From Xanthomarina maritima (GTDB lineage Bacteria; Bacteroidota; Bacteroidia; Flavobacteriales; Flavobacteriaceae), in assembly GCF_008084905.1 (NCBI RefSeq), contig NZ_VSFC01000020.1, forward strand, positions 62,001-126,000: 64,000 nt of DNA. Direction: 5' to 3'. Shown one piece after another: positions 35,034-44,507 of this stretch; the first letter of the stretch is position 1; the number at the start of each line of letters is the position of its first letter. The translations under genes and the position numbers were made by a program. The notes beneath the pieces are model-generated. The model searched no databases. It was not told the DNA's origin and worked only from the letters and a program-made list of their open reading frames with translations.

Positions 35034-37535
35034 TTAGAATCTAAATCCGAAATTAATAGATACTCCAAAATCTCTGGCTCCTGGATTATCAAAATAATTT
35101 CCTCTAAAGTTAAAATCTATTCTCATGAGTTTGAATATATTTCCAACACCAACGCTGTATTCGTAATAAATTTCTTTGTTTGGAGCCAACAAAGGAATAT
35201 TTGTAGGACTGCTTAATGCTATATTACTGTCAGATAAATCTCCCCAAACACCACGAATTCCAACAATTTCACGCCAATTTAATTTTCTTAAAAAAGGAAT
35301 TCTTGAAAAGAACTTACCATTAAAATTGTGTTCTAAAAACAAAGCCACATAGGTGTCTGTGACAAACTCGTAATAATCTAATTGAGCAAAAGACTTGTAA
35401 AATGAAAAATACGACTGATTTCCAGGAACTATACTTAACAATCCAAGAGGTACATCTCCAAAAGTCTTTCCTGCTTCAAAAGTAGATTTAAGCTGACCAA
35501 GTCCACCAATTTGCCATGGTTGAATATAAGAAAACTGCACTTTCGTATAATCAAAATCGCTATTAAAAAAATCTTTTGTGCCTACACTAAATTGAGTAAA
35601 TAACGATGCATAATCATCATTGGCATTCAATCTTTCAACACCATGTCCAGTCATTTTTCTTTGTGGATAATAGTTTACTGAAAAGGTACTTTCAAACTGT
35701 TGTATTTCAGACGAAATACCTGTTGGAGATTCTGGATCTACATAATCTAAACTAAATGATGATGAAGCTGAAGATAAAGTTCGATAACTTCCGCCAACTC
35801 TAATTACCACATTCTGCCATGGCTCCATTTCTATAGCTAAAGCCCCTAAATTAATATTAGTAAGTTTATCATTTGGTGCTACAGAAAACACATCGTTGGA
35901 AGCTAAGCTTCTTCCTAAAACATCTGTAGAGCTTGTTAAATTAGCTCCTATTTGCTCGATATCTCGCCTATGACCTGCAGAAATAATTAATCTATTTTCT
36001 TTGTTGATTAACCACTTAGCAGAAAGCCCATATTTAAACTTATTATCTTTAAATCCATAAGCTAAAAATCCTTGAGCTCGCCATAAATCATTTTGACCGA
36101 AATAGGTTCTTGCGCCTGCTCTCATTCTTAAACCTTCTACATCATTATATCCAAAAGTTGATGAAATAGGTCCTATATCTATATTCCATTTATCAATTTC
36201 TATAAATCCTGAAGATAAAATAGAGCCCAAATTATAAAGTCTTTTAAATTTACTAACTGTTTTTAAGGTATCTAGCATTTTGTAAACACCTTTTTCGTCT
36301 TTAGATAAGGCTTCCATTCTATTTTCATCCCAAAACGCATCATCTCTATTATAAGCATCCTTATTGTAATCGAAAACTTCTTTTTTATAAAACCCTTCTT
36401 TCTTTACTTTATTAAATTCATAGTTATTATAAAGTGTGGTACGCTTGCCATAAATACCTCGTGATTCTTCCTTTTTGTTTAATGTAAAATCAGACATAAA
36501 ATAGTCGCGTTTTACTAAAAACACGGAATCGTTTAATACTTCAAACTCTTGTTCAATATAAATGTCTTTTACCCAATTTATATTAGCACTCTTTGAGGCA
36601 TGCATATTAATATCCTTAATTGCAAAGGTGGTATCTGCAACCCAAAAATCTCCTTTAAATGTTAATTCGTTTTTACGCCTTGGATAATATATAATATTAT
36701 AGCACCACTTATTATCAATAAAGGCACTATCTGCAAGCACATAGTTATAAGTATTTATTCCAGTTCTAGAAATGGGACTTACGAAACTTTTATCGAAAAA
36801 TTTTAAGTAATTATCATAGACATCGTATTCTGAATATAAATCTTTTACAAAATCTATAATGGCTTGGTTATTTTCAAATCCAGAATTTTTATTTCCTTTT
36901 ATTTCTACCTTTTCTTTCTTTAAAATATTATCTCCATACACTTTTGCAGCTTCTTCATTAATAAAAAATGGGAGATACGTTTTTCCTGTTACTCTTGAAG
37001 TGTCTACATGCTCAAAAACAAACTCCATGCCTTTAAACAGTTTACCGTTTATTAAAGCACTATCAATAGTATTAATATCAAACTCTACCTTTTCGTATCT
37101 ATCGTAATTATATTGTTTAAACTGTCTTAATCCATTTTTCCGTTTACGCTCCCATATTTTTTGTAAAATAACAATGGCTGGATTTTCTGAGGCTTTTTTT
37201 GATTGTTTTCCTGCAATAATTAAAACTTCGTTAAGTGCAGCAGCTTCTTCTTTTATAGTGAATTTAAGCTCGTAATTTACCTTTTTATTTAAAGGATACT
37301 CTATGGTTTCGTATCCAACAAAAGAGACAATTAATGTATTCCATGTATCTGAAGATTCTAAATAAAATTTTCCGTTTTCGTCTGTAATAGTTCCTTGTGA
37401 AGAATTTTTAAAAATGATATTAGCATAAGCTACTGGCTCATTGTTTTCATCGAAAACATGACCACTAACTTTTGTTTGAGAAAACAATAAGCCAATGCCA
37501 AAGAAAAAAAATAAAACTAGTAACTTAAACTTCAT
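35034..37535 (-). CDS. DUF5686 / carboxypeptidase-like regulatory domain outer-membrane protein
   Basis: About 833 residues when read from the ATG at 37535, which puts a proper signal peptide (MKFKLLVLFFFFGIGLLFSQ) at the start; an open frame to 37577 adds residues without a signal. Residues about 22-105 are a carboxypeptidase-regulatory-like domain (VSGHVFDENNEPVAYANIIF). The remainder matches the DUF5686 pattern of Bacteroidota: a periplasmic middle part with ENPAIVILQKIWERK, then a barrel-like C-terminus ending in FGVSINFGFRF with the terminal Phe of outer-membrane proteins. The function of the family is unknown. It shares a convergent junction of 3 bases with the M1 peptidase gene. Confidence 0.8.
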   Translation of the reverse strand: MKFKLLVLFFFFGIGLLFSQTKVSGHVFDENNEPVAYANIIFKNSSQGTITDENGKFYLESSDTWNTLIVSFVGYETIEYPLNKKVNYELKFTIKEEAAALNEVLIIAGKQSKKASENPAIVILQKIWERKRKNGLRQFKQYNYDRYEKVEFDINTIDSALINGKLFKGMEFVFEHVDTSRVTGKTYLPFFINEEAAKVYGDNILKKEKVEIKGNKNSGFENNQAIIDFVKDLYSEYDVYDNYLKFFDKSFVSPISRTGINTYNYVLADSAFIDNKWCYNIIYYPRRKNELTFKGDFWVADTTFAIKDINMHASKSANINWVKDIYIEQEFEVLNDSVFLVKRDYFMSDFTLNKKEESRGIYGKRTTLYNNYEFNKVKKEGFYKKEVFDYNKDAYNRDDAFWDENRMEALSKDEKGVYKMLDTLKTVSKFKRLYNLGSILSSGFIEIDKWNIDIGPISSTFGYNDVEGLRMRAGARTYFGQNDLWRAQGFLAYGFKDNKFKYGLSAKWLINKENRLIISAGHRRDIEQIGANLTSSTDVLGRSLASNDVFSVAPNDKLTNINLGALAIEMEPWQNVVIRVGGSYRTLSSASSSFSLDYVDPESPTGISSEIQQFESTFSVNYYPQRKMTGHGVERLNANDDYASLFTQFSVGTKDFFNSDFDYTKVQFSYIQPWQIGGLGQLKSTFEAGKTFGDVPLGLLSIVPGNQSYFSFYKSFAQLDYYEFVTDTYVALFLEHNFNGKFFSRIPFLRKLNWREIVGIRGVWGDLSDSNIALSSPTNIPLLAPNKEIYYEYSVGVGNIFKLMRIDFNFRGNYFDNPGARDFGVSINFGFRF

Positions 37536-37599
37536 ATTAACAAAAAACTTCATCAACAATATTGCCAATGAAGTCAATTTAATCTAAAATAATAAATTT

Positions 37600-38577
37600 T
37601 TATTTATACAATACTTTTTTTACAGCCTTAATCACTTCATCACTATTTGGCAACCACTCTTCTAATAAAACTGGTGAATAAGGTGCAGGTGTATCTGCTG
37701 TATTAATTTTTATAATTGGTGCATCTAAATAATCGAAGGCTTCTGCTTGAATGATGTATGTAATTTCTGTAGACACATTTCCAAAAGGCCAAGCTTCCTC
37801 TAAAATAACTAATCTGTTTGTTTTTTTAACCGAAGTTAAAATGGCTTCTTTATCTAAAGGACGAACCGTTCTAAGATCAATAATCTCACAAGAAATACCT
37901 TCTTTTTCTAATTCATCTGCAGCTTTATAAGCTTCTTTTATAATTTTTCCAAAAGAAACGATAGTAACATCTTTACCTTCTCTTTTAATTTCAGCAACTC
38001 CTAATGGAATGGTATATTCGCCTTCAGGCACTTCGCCTTTATCTCCATACATTTGCTCACTTTCCATAAAAATAACAGGATCGTCATCACGAATAGCAGA
38101 TTTTAAAAGTCCTTTTGCGTCGTAAGGATTTGAAGGCACAACTACTTTTAAACCTGGCGTATTAGCAAACCAACTTTCAAAAGCTTGAGAGTGTGTTGCA
38201 GCTAATTGTCCAGCAGAAGCTGTTGGCCCACGAAATACAATTGGACATTTAAATTGTCCACCAGACATTTGTCTTATTTTGGCTGCATTATTTATAATTT
38301 GATCAATTCCAACTAAAGAAAAGTTAAAGGTCATATACTCTACAATTGGTCTGTTTCCAGTCATGGTAGAACCAATAGCAATACCAGCAAAACCTAGCTC
38401 AGCAATAGGAGTATCAATAACACGTTTGGGACCAAATTCATCAAGCATACCTTTAGATGCCTTGTAAGCACCATTATATTCAGCTACTTCTTCTCCCATT
38501 AAGTAAATGCTCTCATCTCTGCGCATTTCTTCGCTCATGGCTTCACATATAGCTTCTCTAAATTGAATTGTTTTCAT
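37600..38577 (-). CDS. pdhB: Pyruvate dehydrogenase E1 component, beta subunit
   Basis: 325 residues. MKTIQFREAICEAMSEEMRRD at the start, GEEVAEYNGAYKASKGML near 28, the DTPIAELGFAGIAIG segment that contacts thiamine diphosphate near 56, and a transketolase C-terminal domain (about 200-320; SCEIIDLRTVRPLDKEAIL). With an alpha subunit encoded elsewhere it forms the E1 heterotetramer that decarboxylates pyruvate. Branched-chain 2-oxoacid E1 beta is the main alternative, but the overall sequence favours PdhB. It is a single gene, upstream of the DUF5686 gene on the same strand and divergent from etfB. Confidence 0.9.
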   Translation of the reverse strand: MKTIQFREAICEAMSEEMRRDESIYLMGEEVAEYNGAYKASKGMLDEFGPKRVIDTPIAELGFAGIAIGSTMTGNRPIVEYMTFNFSLVGIDQIINNAAKIRQMSGGQFKCPIVFRGPTASAGQLAATHSQAFESWFANTPGLKVVVPSNPYDAKGLLKSAIRDDDPVIFMESEQMYGDKGEVPEGEYTIPLGVAEIKREGKDVTIVSFGKIIKEAYKAADELEKEGISCEIIDLRTVRPLDKEAILTSVKKTNRLVILEEAWPFGNVSTEITYIIQAEAFDYLDAPIIKINTADTPAPYSPVLLEEWLPNSDEVIKAVKKVLYK

Positions 38578-38738
38578 TTGTATAACTTTTATATAGACAG
38601 CAAAAATAACAATAAATCAAAGACTTTATTAAAAAGAATTATTTAAAATTTATTATGCACGCATAGTAAATATTCAGAATAAAATAATTAACTTCGTAAC
38701 CTCAAAATAATTACACATATTTAAATAAGAATTCCGAT

Positions 38739-39485
38739 ATGAAAATATTAGTATGTATTAGTCATGTACCTGATACGACTTCAAAAATTAATTTTACTGA
38801 AGGAGACACAAAATTCGACACAAATGGTGTTCAATTTGTAATCAATCCGAATGATGAATTTGGCCTAACTCGTGCTATGTGGTTCAAAGAAAAACAAGGA
38901 GCAAGTGTTGATGTAGTGAACGTTGGTGGTCCTGAAACTGAACCAACTTTACGTAAAGCTTTGGCTATTGGAGCAGATGGAGCTATTAGAGTAAATATAG
39001 CTGCTACAGATGGTTTTGCAGTAGCAAAACAATTAGCAAAAGTAGTTCAAGATGGTGGTTACGATTTGGTAATTGCTGGTCGTGAATCTATTGATTATAA
39101 TGGAGGAATGGTTCCAGGAATGCTTGCTGGTTTATTAAAAGCAAATTTTGTGAATAATTGTATTAGCCTTGAAGTTGAAGGAACGAATGCAACAGCTGCT
39201 CGTGAAATTGATGGTGGAAAAGAAACTGTTTCTACATCTCTTCCACTTGTAATTGGTGGTCAAAAAGGGTTAGTAGAAGAAAGTGATTTACGTATTCCGA
39301 ATATGAGAGGGATTATGATGGCTAGACAAAAACCATTAAATGTTCTTGAACCAATTGATGCAAGTGCTGAAACTGAATCTGTGAAGTTTGAAAAACCAGC
39401 TCCAAAAGGTGCTGTTAAATTAGTGGATGCAGATAATGTGGAAGAATTAGTAAACTTACTTCATAACGAAGCAAAAGTGATTTAA
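38739..39485 (+). CDS. etfB: Electron transfer flavoprotein, beta subunit
   Basis: 248 residues of the ETF beta/FixA family: MKILVCISHVPDT at the N-terminus, VQFVINPNDEFGLTRAMW near 32, GRESIDYNGGMVPGMLAGLL near 108, and the RIPNMRGIMMARQKPL recognition-loop region near 188. It binds AMP and, with EtfA, shuttles electrons from acyl-CoA and other dehydrogenases to the quinone pool. It is 22 bases before etfA in the same direction. The 161-base upstream region is AT-rich, with no clear consensus promoter noticed. Confidence 0.95.
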   Translation: MKILVCISHVPDTTSKINFTEGDTKFDTNGVQFVINPNDEFGLTRAMWFKEKQGASVDVVNVGGPETEPTLRKALAIGADGAIRVNIAATDGFAVAKQLAKVVQDGGYDLVIAGRESIDYNGGMVPGMLAGLLKANFVNNCISLEVEGTNATAAREIDGGKETVSTSLPLVIGGQKGLVEESDLRIPNMRGIMMARQKPLNVLEPIDASAETESVKFEKPAPKGAVKLVDADNVEELVNLLHNEAKVI

Positions 39486-39507
39486 TAATCATACAAAATT
39501 AAAAACA

Positions 39508-40467
39508 ATGTCAGTTTTAGTATATACAGAATCCGAACAAGGAAAATTTAAAAAAACAGCTTTAGAAGTTGCTTCTTATGCCAAAGCAGTTGCAGACCAA
39601 ATGGGAACAACTGTTACAGCCATTACTATTAATGCAGAAGACACGTCTGTTCTAGGAAATCATGGTGTAGATAAAGTTTTAAAAGTAAACAACTCGCAAT
39701 TAGAATCTTTTAACGCAAATGGTTATGCCAATGTAATAGCTCAAGCAGCAGCAAAAGAAGAATCCAAAGTGGTAATAGTAAGCTCTAGTGCAGATTGCAA
39801 ATATTTAGCTCCTCTATTGGCTATAGATTTAAATGCAGGTTTTGCATCGAACGTAGTTGAAGCTCCATCGAGCATCTCTCCTTTTACAGTTAAAAGAACA
39901 GCTTTTACTAATAAAGCTTTTAATATGACATCTATTAATACAGATGTAAAATTAGTTGCAGTATCTAAAAATGCTTTTGGAGTTAAAGAAAATTCAGGAA
40001 GTGCAACTGCTGAAGATTTTTCACCTTCAATCCCAGAATTAGGAGTTAAAGTTGAATCTGTTGACAAAGTAACAGGAAAAGTAACTATTGCAGATGCAGA
40101 AATAGTTGTATCTGGAGGTCGTGGACTTAAAGGCCCTGAAAACTGGGGAATGGTTGAAGAATTAGCTTCTGTGTTAGGTGCTGCTACAGCATGTTCTAAA
40201 CCAGTAAGTGATTTAGGCTGGAGACCACATAGCGAACACGTAGGACAAACTGGGAAACCTGTAGCTTCTAATTTATACATTGCTATTGGTATTTCTGGAG
40301 CCATTCAACATCTAGCAGGAATTAATGCTAGTAAAGTAAAAGTAGTTATCAATACAGATCCAGAAGCGCCTTTCTTTAAAGCAGCAGATTATGGAATTGT
40401 TGGTGATGCTTTTGAAGTAGTTCCTAAATTAATTGAAAAATTGAAAGCTTTTAAAGCTCAGCAATAA
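39508..40467 (+). CDS. etfA: Electron transfer flavoprotein, alpha subunit
   Basis: 319 residues. The C-terminal FAD domain carries VSGGRGLKGPENW near 202, GATACSKPVSDLGWRPHSEHVGQTGK near 224, and the ISGAIQHLAGINASKVKVVINTDPEAP block near 268, all diagnostic for EtfA. It carries the FAD of the heterodimer with EtfB. Only a structured inverted repeat follows before the next gene. Confidence 0.95.
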   Translation: MSVLVYTESEQGKFKKTALEVASYAKAVADQMGTTVTAITINAEDTSVLGNHGVDKVLKVNNSQLESFNANGYANVIAQAAAKEESKVVIVSSSADCKYLAPLLAIDLNAGFASNVVEAPSSISPFTVKRTAFTNKAFNMTSINTDVKLVAVSKNAFGVKENSGSATAEDFSPSIPELGVKVESVDKVTGKVTIADAEIVVSGGRGLKGPENWGMVEELASVLGAATACSKPVSDLGWRPHSEHVGQTGKPVASNLYIAIGISGAIQHLAGINASKVKVVINTDPEAPFFKAADYGIVGDAFEVVPKLIEKLKAFKAQQ

Positions 40468-40494
40468 ATATTTTTTTTAACTTGTATAGTTATT

Positions 40495-40612
40495 AAGAAC
40501 TGTTTAAATTACGTATTTACTACAATAACAGCTCAGGTTTTGTAAAATCAAAATATCAAAATCTTTAAATATGACTAAAGCAGTTGGTAAAGTCCTAATT
40601 TAAACGGTTCTT
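40495..40612. repeat. MITE-like element: 16-bp terminal inverted repeats around 86 bases
   Basis: AAGAACTGTTTAAATT (40495-40510) pairs along its full length with AATTTAAACGGTTCTT (40597-40612), with a single G-T wobble. The 86 bases between have no ORF. It sits in the 161-base gap between etfA and the bifunctional nuclease gene, ending 16 bases before the latter's ATG. It could be a miniature transposable element or a long structured leader. Confidence 0.65.
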
Positions 40613-40628
40613 TGTTTTTTAAAATTTT

Positions 40629-41246
40629 ATGAGTTTAGTACGTCTTAATATCAAAGGAATTTCATACAGTCAAACGCAAAATGGTGCCTATGCACTTATT
40701 TTAAATGAAGTAGATGGTGACCGAAAATTACCTATTGTTATTGGTGCTTTCGAAGCTCAATCTATTGCTATTGCTCTTGAAAAAGAAATTAGACCTCCTA
40801 GACCACTAACACACGATCTATTTAAAAACTTTGCAGATCGGTTCGATATTGTAGTCAAACAAGTCATTATTCATAAATTAGTTGATGGTGTTTTTTATTC
40901 CAGTTTAATCTGCGAAAGAGATAAAATTGAAGAAATTATTGATGCCAGAACTAGCGATGCTATAGCATTAGCCCTTCGTTTTAACGCTCCTATTTTCACT
41001 TATAAAAACATCTTAGATAAAGCTGGAATTTATTTAAAAGTGAATCCTAAAAAAGAAGGTGAAGAAGACGAAGAAGACAGCGTTTTAGTGGATGATTTTA
41101 TTGCAGAAGAATTAGAAACCGGAACTACAAAAAATATTTACAAAAGTAAAACGCTTGACGAACTTCATAATTTATTAGATGAAGCTGTAGCCAATGAAGA
41201 CTATGAAAAAGCTGCAAAGATTCGTGATGAAATTTCTAAGCGATAA
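40629..41246 (+). CDS. Bifunctional nuclease (BFN/DUF151) family protein with UVR motif
   Basis: 205 residues. The BFN domain covers about 1-135: MSLVRLNIKGISYSQTQNGAY, then LPIVIGAFEAQSIAIALEKE, then ARTSDAIALALRFNAPI. An acidic linker (KKEGEEDEEDSVLVDDF) follows, and a UvrB/UvrC-type motif ends the protein (LLDEAVANEDYEKAAKIRDEI). BFN proteins have reported DNase/RNase activity in plants, and bacterial ones are less studied. The UVR motif suggests a protein partner. It is probably co-transcribed with the nucleoside transporter 17 bases downstream, which hints at nucleotide turnover. Confidence 0.87.
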   Translation: MSLVRLNIKGISYSQTQNGAYALILNEVDGDRKLPIVIGAFEAQSIAIALEKEIRPPRPLTHDLFKNFADRFDIVVKQVIIHKLVDGVFYSSLICERDKIEEIIDARTSDAIALALRFNAPIFTYKNILDKAGIYLKVNPKKEGEEDEEDSVLVDDFIAEELETGTTKNIYKSKTLDELHNLLDEAVANEDYEKAAKIRDEISKR

Positions 41247-41263
41247 CTAACCAAACCTTACAG

Positions 41264-42976
41264 ATGAAACAATTTTTACTAGCAATTTTTGCTGTTTTTT
41301 TCGGAATTACTTCAACCATAGAAGCACAAGAAATAGAAAAAAATTGGCAACTTGAAAGCATTCAAGATCAAACTGGTAAAAATCTAACTGTTAATAAAAA
41401 CACTGACGCTTTAGAACTTAATGAAGGAGTCTTCAGGTTTTCAGTTAGCTCAGATTCAATCCAAGCATATGGCGATTATATCTACCAAAACAATCTATTG
41501 GTATTTTATTATAATAATCCTTCTGATTCTGTAAAAAGATACAGAATTAATGAACTTACAGATTCCACATTAGTTTTTAAAGAAAGAGATTATACCTACT
41601 TTTTTTCAAGTGCAAAAACATCCTTTAACGAAGCCATAGCTGAAGGAACTGAAAATAGCATAAAACCTAGTGAAGGATTTTCTTTTAACAGTCTTTGGAG
41701 AGGTGTATTAGGAATGATTTCATTAATATTTATGGCTTTTTTATTCAGTTCTAACAAAAAAGCCATTAACTGGAAAACAGTTGGAATTGGTTTAGCATTT
41801 CAGTTATTAATTGCTATTGGTGTTTTAAAAGTACCTTTTATTCAAAGCGCATTCGAATCTGTAGGGCAAGTTTTTATCAGTATTTTAGATTTTACAAGAG
41901 CTGGAAGTAAGTTCCTATTCGAAGGTTTGGTTGTTGACATGGATACCTTTGGATTTATATTTGCATTTCAAGTGCTTCCAACAATCATCTTCTTTTCAGC
42001 TTTAACTTCTGTTTTATTTTACTTAGGCGTCATACAAAAAGCCGTTAAATTAATGGCCATGCTTTTAACCAAGCTTTTAAAAATATCTGGAGCAGAAAGT
42101 TTAAGTGTTGCTGGAAACATCTTTTTAGGTCAAACGGAAGCGCCTCTTTTAATTAAAGCCTATCTAGAAAAAATGACTAAAAGTGAAATGCTTCTGGTTA
42201 TGATTGGAGGTATGGCAACTGTTGCTGGAGCTGTACTTGCAGCATATATAGGTTTTCTTGGAGGAGATGATCCTGCTTTAAGGTTGGTTTATGCAAAACA
42301 CTTATTAGCTGCATCTGTAATGGCTGCTCCTGGAGCAATTGTTATATCAAAAATATTATATCCTCAAACTGAAAAAATAAATACTGAAGTAGAAGTATCT
42401 TCAGAAAAAATTGGATCAAATATCTTAGATGCCATTGCTAATGGAACAACAGAAGGCCTAAGATTAGCTGTAAATGTTGGAGCCATGCTTTTAGTATTCG
42501 TTGCTTTTATTGCTATGATAAATGGTATTTTGGGTTGGATTGGAGATTTTTCTATCATCAATACATGGATGGCTGCAAACACACCTTATCCTGCTCTTTC
42601 TCTTGAAGCTATTCTAGGAACCATTTTCGCGCCTTTAATGTGGTTAATTGGAGTGGCAAGTGAAGATATTATGATGATGGGACAATTGTTAGGTATAAAA
42701 TTAGCAGCCAGCGAATTTGTTGGCTATATACAATTAGCCGACTTGAAAAACGTTGCCAACGAAGTGCATTTAAATTATAATAAATCTATTATTATGGCTA
42801 CCTACATGCTTTGTGGTTTTGCCAACTTTGCATCAATTGGCATTCAAATTGGTGGTATTGGCTCCCTAGCTCCAGGACAACGTAAAACCTTATCAGAATT
42901 TGGAATGAAAGCCCTAATTGGCGGAACAATTGCTTCTTTAATTTCTGCAACTATTGCTGGAATGATAATCGGCTAG
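41264..42976 (+). CDS. NupC-family nucleoside transporter with N-terminal lipocalin-like domain
   Basis: 570 residues. A signal peptide or first membrane segment (MKQFLLAIFAVFFGITSTIEAQ) is followed by a periplasmic beta domain of about 100 residues (WQLESIQDQTGK, GVFRFSVSSDSIQAYGDYIY) that looks lipocalin-like. From about 145 it is a concentrative nucleoside transporter with 9-10 membrane segments: GNIFLGQTEAPLLIKAYL near 286 and the VGAMLLVFVAFIAMINGIL segment near 405 are family landmarks. It imports nucleosides with Na+ or H+. The added domain is absent from classical NupC. Confidence 0.88.
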   Translation: MKQFLLAIFAVFFGITSTIEAQEIEKNWQLESIQDQTGKNLTVNKNTDALELNEGVFRFSVSSDSIQAYGDYIYQNNLLVFYYNNPSDSVKRYRINELTDSTLVFKERDYTYFFSSAKTSFNEAIAEGTENSIKPSEGFSFNSLWRGVLGMISLIFMAFLFSSNKKAINWKTVGIGLAFQLLIAIGVLKVPFIQSAFESVGQVFISILDFTRAGSKFLFEGLVVDMDTFGFIFAFQVLPTIIFFSALTSVLFYLGVIQKAVKLMAMLLTKLLKISGAESLSVAGNIFLGQTEAPLLIKAYLEKMTKSEMLLVMIGGMATVAGAVLAAYIGFLGGDDPALRLVYAKHLLAASVMAAPGAIVISKILYPQTEKINTEVEVSSEKIGSNILDAIANGTTEGLRLAVNVGAMLLVFVAFIAMINGILGWIGDFSIINTWMAANTPYPALSLEAILGTIFAPLMWLIGVASEDIMMMGQLLGIKLAASEFVGYIQLADLKNVANEVHLNYNKSIIMATYMLCGFANFASIGIQIGGIGSLAPGQRKTLSEFGMKALIGGTIASLISATIAGMIIG

Positions 42977-43049
42977 TGGCAAATCGACACAGATAAATTA
43001 TTACTATTAGTAAGTATAATAATAAGTTAATAACTTTTAATATAAAACT

Positions 43050-43085
43050 AGGCTTCTATCCTTTTGATTTGAAGCTTTTTTTTAT
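43050..43085 (+). terminator. Probable terminator after the nucleoside transporter gene
   Basis: GGCTTC (43051-43056) pairs with GAAGCT (43071-43076), including one G-T pair, followed by a long T run. Modest stem, good T tract. Confidence 0.5.
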
Positions 43086-43146
43086 TTTTATTTTCTAAAA
43101 TTTTAAGTTTAATTTAAAGTGATTCCTGCTTTAGTGGGAAGTGAAT

Positions 43147-43971
43147 ATGAAACAATATTTAGATCTAGTTAAGTACGTTTTAGAAAACGGAAATGAAAAA
43201 GGAGATAGAACTGGAACCGGAACAAAAAGTGTGTTTGGCTATCAAATGCGTTTTGATTTAAACGAAGGTTTTCCAATGGTAACTACCAAAAAATTACACT
43301 TAAAATCGATTGTTCATGAATTATTGTGGTTCTTAAAAGGGGATACAAACATTGATTATTTAACTGAAAATGGCGTTCGTATCTGGAATGAATGGGCTGA
43401 CGAAAATGGTGATTTAGGACCTGTTTATGGACATCAATGGAGAAACTGGAATAACGACGAGATTGATCAAATAAAAGAAATAGTCGACACTTTAAAAAAG
43501 AATCCAAATAGCAGACGTATGTTAGTTTCTGCTTGGAATCCTTCAGTTTTACCAGACACGTCTAAAAGTTTTAGCGAGAATGTAGCTAACGGAAAAGCTG
43601 CACTTCCTCCTTGCCATGCCTTTTTTCAATTTTATGTAGCAGATGGAAAACTATCTTGTCAGTTATATCAACGCAGTGCAGATATTTTTTTAGGAGTACC
43701 TTTTAATATTGCGTCATATGCCTTATTTACCATGATGATGGCACAAGTTTGTGGCTACCAAGCTGGAGAATTTATCCACACATTTGGAGATGCTCATATC
43801 TACAACAATCATATAGAGCAGTTAGAATTACAGTTATCTAGAGACCCTAAAACATTACCAAAAATGATTATTAATCCTGATGTAAAAGATATTTTCGATT
43901 TCAAATTTGAAGATTTCACATTAGTAAATTACAATCCGCATCCACACATTAAAGGAGTTGTTGCTATATAA
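43147..43971 (+). CDS. thyA: Thymidylate synthase
   Basis: 274 residues from the ATG at 43147; a GTG six bases earlier would add two residues. [26 protein letters not shown] at the start, [20 protein letters not shown] near 82, the nucleophile in [12 protein letters not shown] near 160, [20 protein letters not shown] near 178, and DAHIYNNH near 217. It methylates dUMP to dTMP and turns methylene-THF into dihydrofolate. The dihydrofolate reductase domain that recycles it is encoded two genes downstream, so the cluster forms the thymidylate cycle. Confidence 0.97.
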   Translation: MKQYLDLVKYVLENGNEKGDRTGTGTKSVFGYQMRFDLNEGFPMVTTKKLHLKSIVHELLWFLKGDTNIDYLTENGVRIWNEWADENGDLGPVYGHQWRNWNNDEIDQIKEIVDTLKKNPNSRRMLVSAWNPSVLPDTSKSFSENVANGKAALPPCHAFFQFYVADGKLSCQLYQRSADIFLGVPFNIASYALFTMMMAQVCGYQAGEFIHTFGDAHIYNNHIEQLELQLSRDPKTLPKMIINPDVKDIFDFKFEDFTLVNYNPHPHIKGVVAI

Positions 43972-43986
43972 TTTAAAATCTAAATC

Positions 43987-44505
43987 ATGAAATTTAATAT
44001 ATTCTTATTACTTTTTTTTACTAGCTTAATTTCTTTTACACAGGAAAACATTCAAGAATTAGATTCTATTCAAGATTCTGCAGAAGTCCCTTTTGCCATT
44101 ATTGAACAAGTTCCTGTATATCATGGTTGCGATGAGAACATGGGAAACCAAGCTCTTAAGCAATGTATGGGCTCGCAAATATCTAGTATAGTAAGTAGAA
44201 ATTTCAACATTAACATAGCTAGAAATTTGAATTTACCCGAAGGTAAAGTTAGAATTATGGCTTTCTTTAAAATTGGTGTTAATGGTGAAATTAAAGATAT
44301 TAAAGTAAATGCACCTCATAAAGTACTAGAGAAAGAAACTTTAAGGGTAATAAAACTAATTCCAGATTTAGAAAAACCAGGTTATCTTCGTGGAAAAGCA
44401 GTTGTAGTTCCTTACACTTTACCAATAGTATTTACTATAGAAAACAAAAAACCATTATCAAAAAAAGAACAAAGAAAACTTGATAAACAAAACAACAAAA
44501 GTTAA
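43987..44505 (+). CDS. Secreted protein with TonB C-terminal-like domain
   Basis: 172 residues. A signal peptide (MKFNIFLLLFFTSLISFTQ) is followed by about 30 linker residues. The domain IEQVPVYHGCDENMGNQALKQCM then appears, and VRIMAFFKIGVNGEIKDIKVNAP follows from about 95. This matches the TonB-C-like (energy transducer) fold seen in small Bacteroidota proteins without a membrane anchor. It has two conserved-looking Cys in the GCDENMGNQALKQC stretch. It is 15 bases after thyA and 2 bases before the DHFR gene, so it is co-transcribed; a link to folate metabolism is not evident. Confidence 0.75.
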   Translation: MKFNIFLLLFFTSLISFTQENIQELDSIQDSAEVPFAIIEQVPVYHGCDENMGNQALKQCMGSQISSIVSRNFNINIARNLNLPEGKVRIMAFFKIGVNGEIKDIKVNAPHKVLEKETLRVIKLIPDLEKPGYLRGKAVVVPYTLPIVFTIENKKPLSKKEQRKLDKQNNKS

Positions 44506-44507
44506 AC

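Noticed and set aside
39741-40304. Minus-strand frame of 187 codons inside etfA
   Set aside because: EtfA motifs on the plus strand are complete; this is an antisense shadow.
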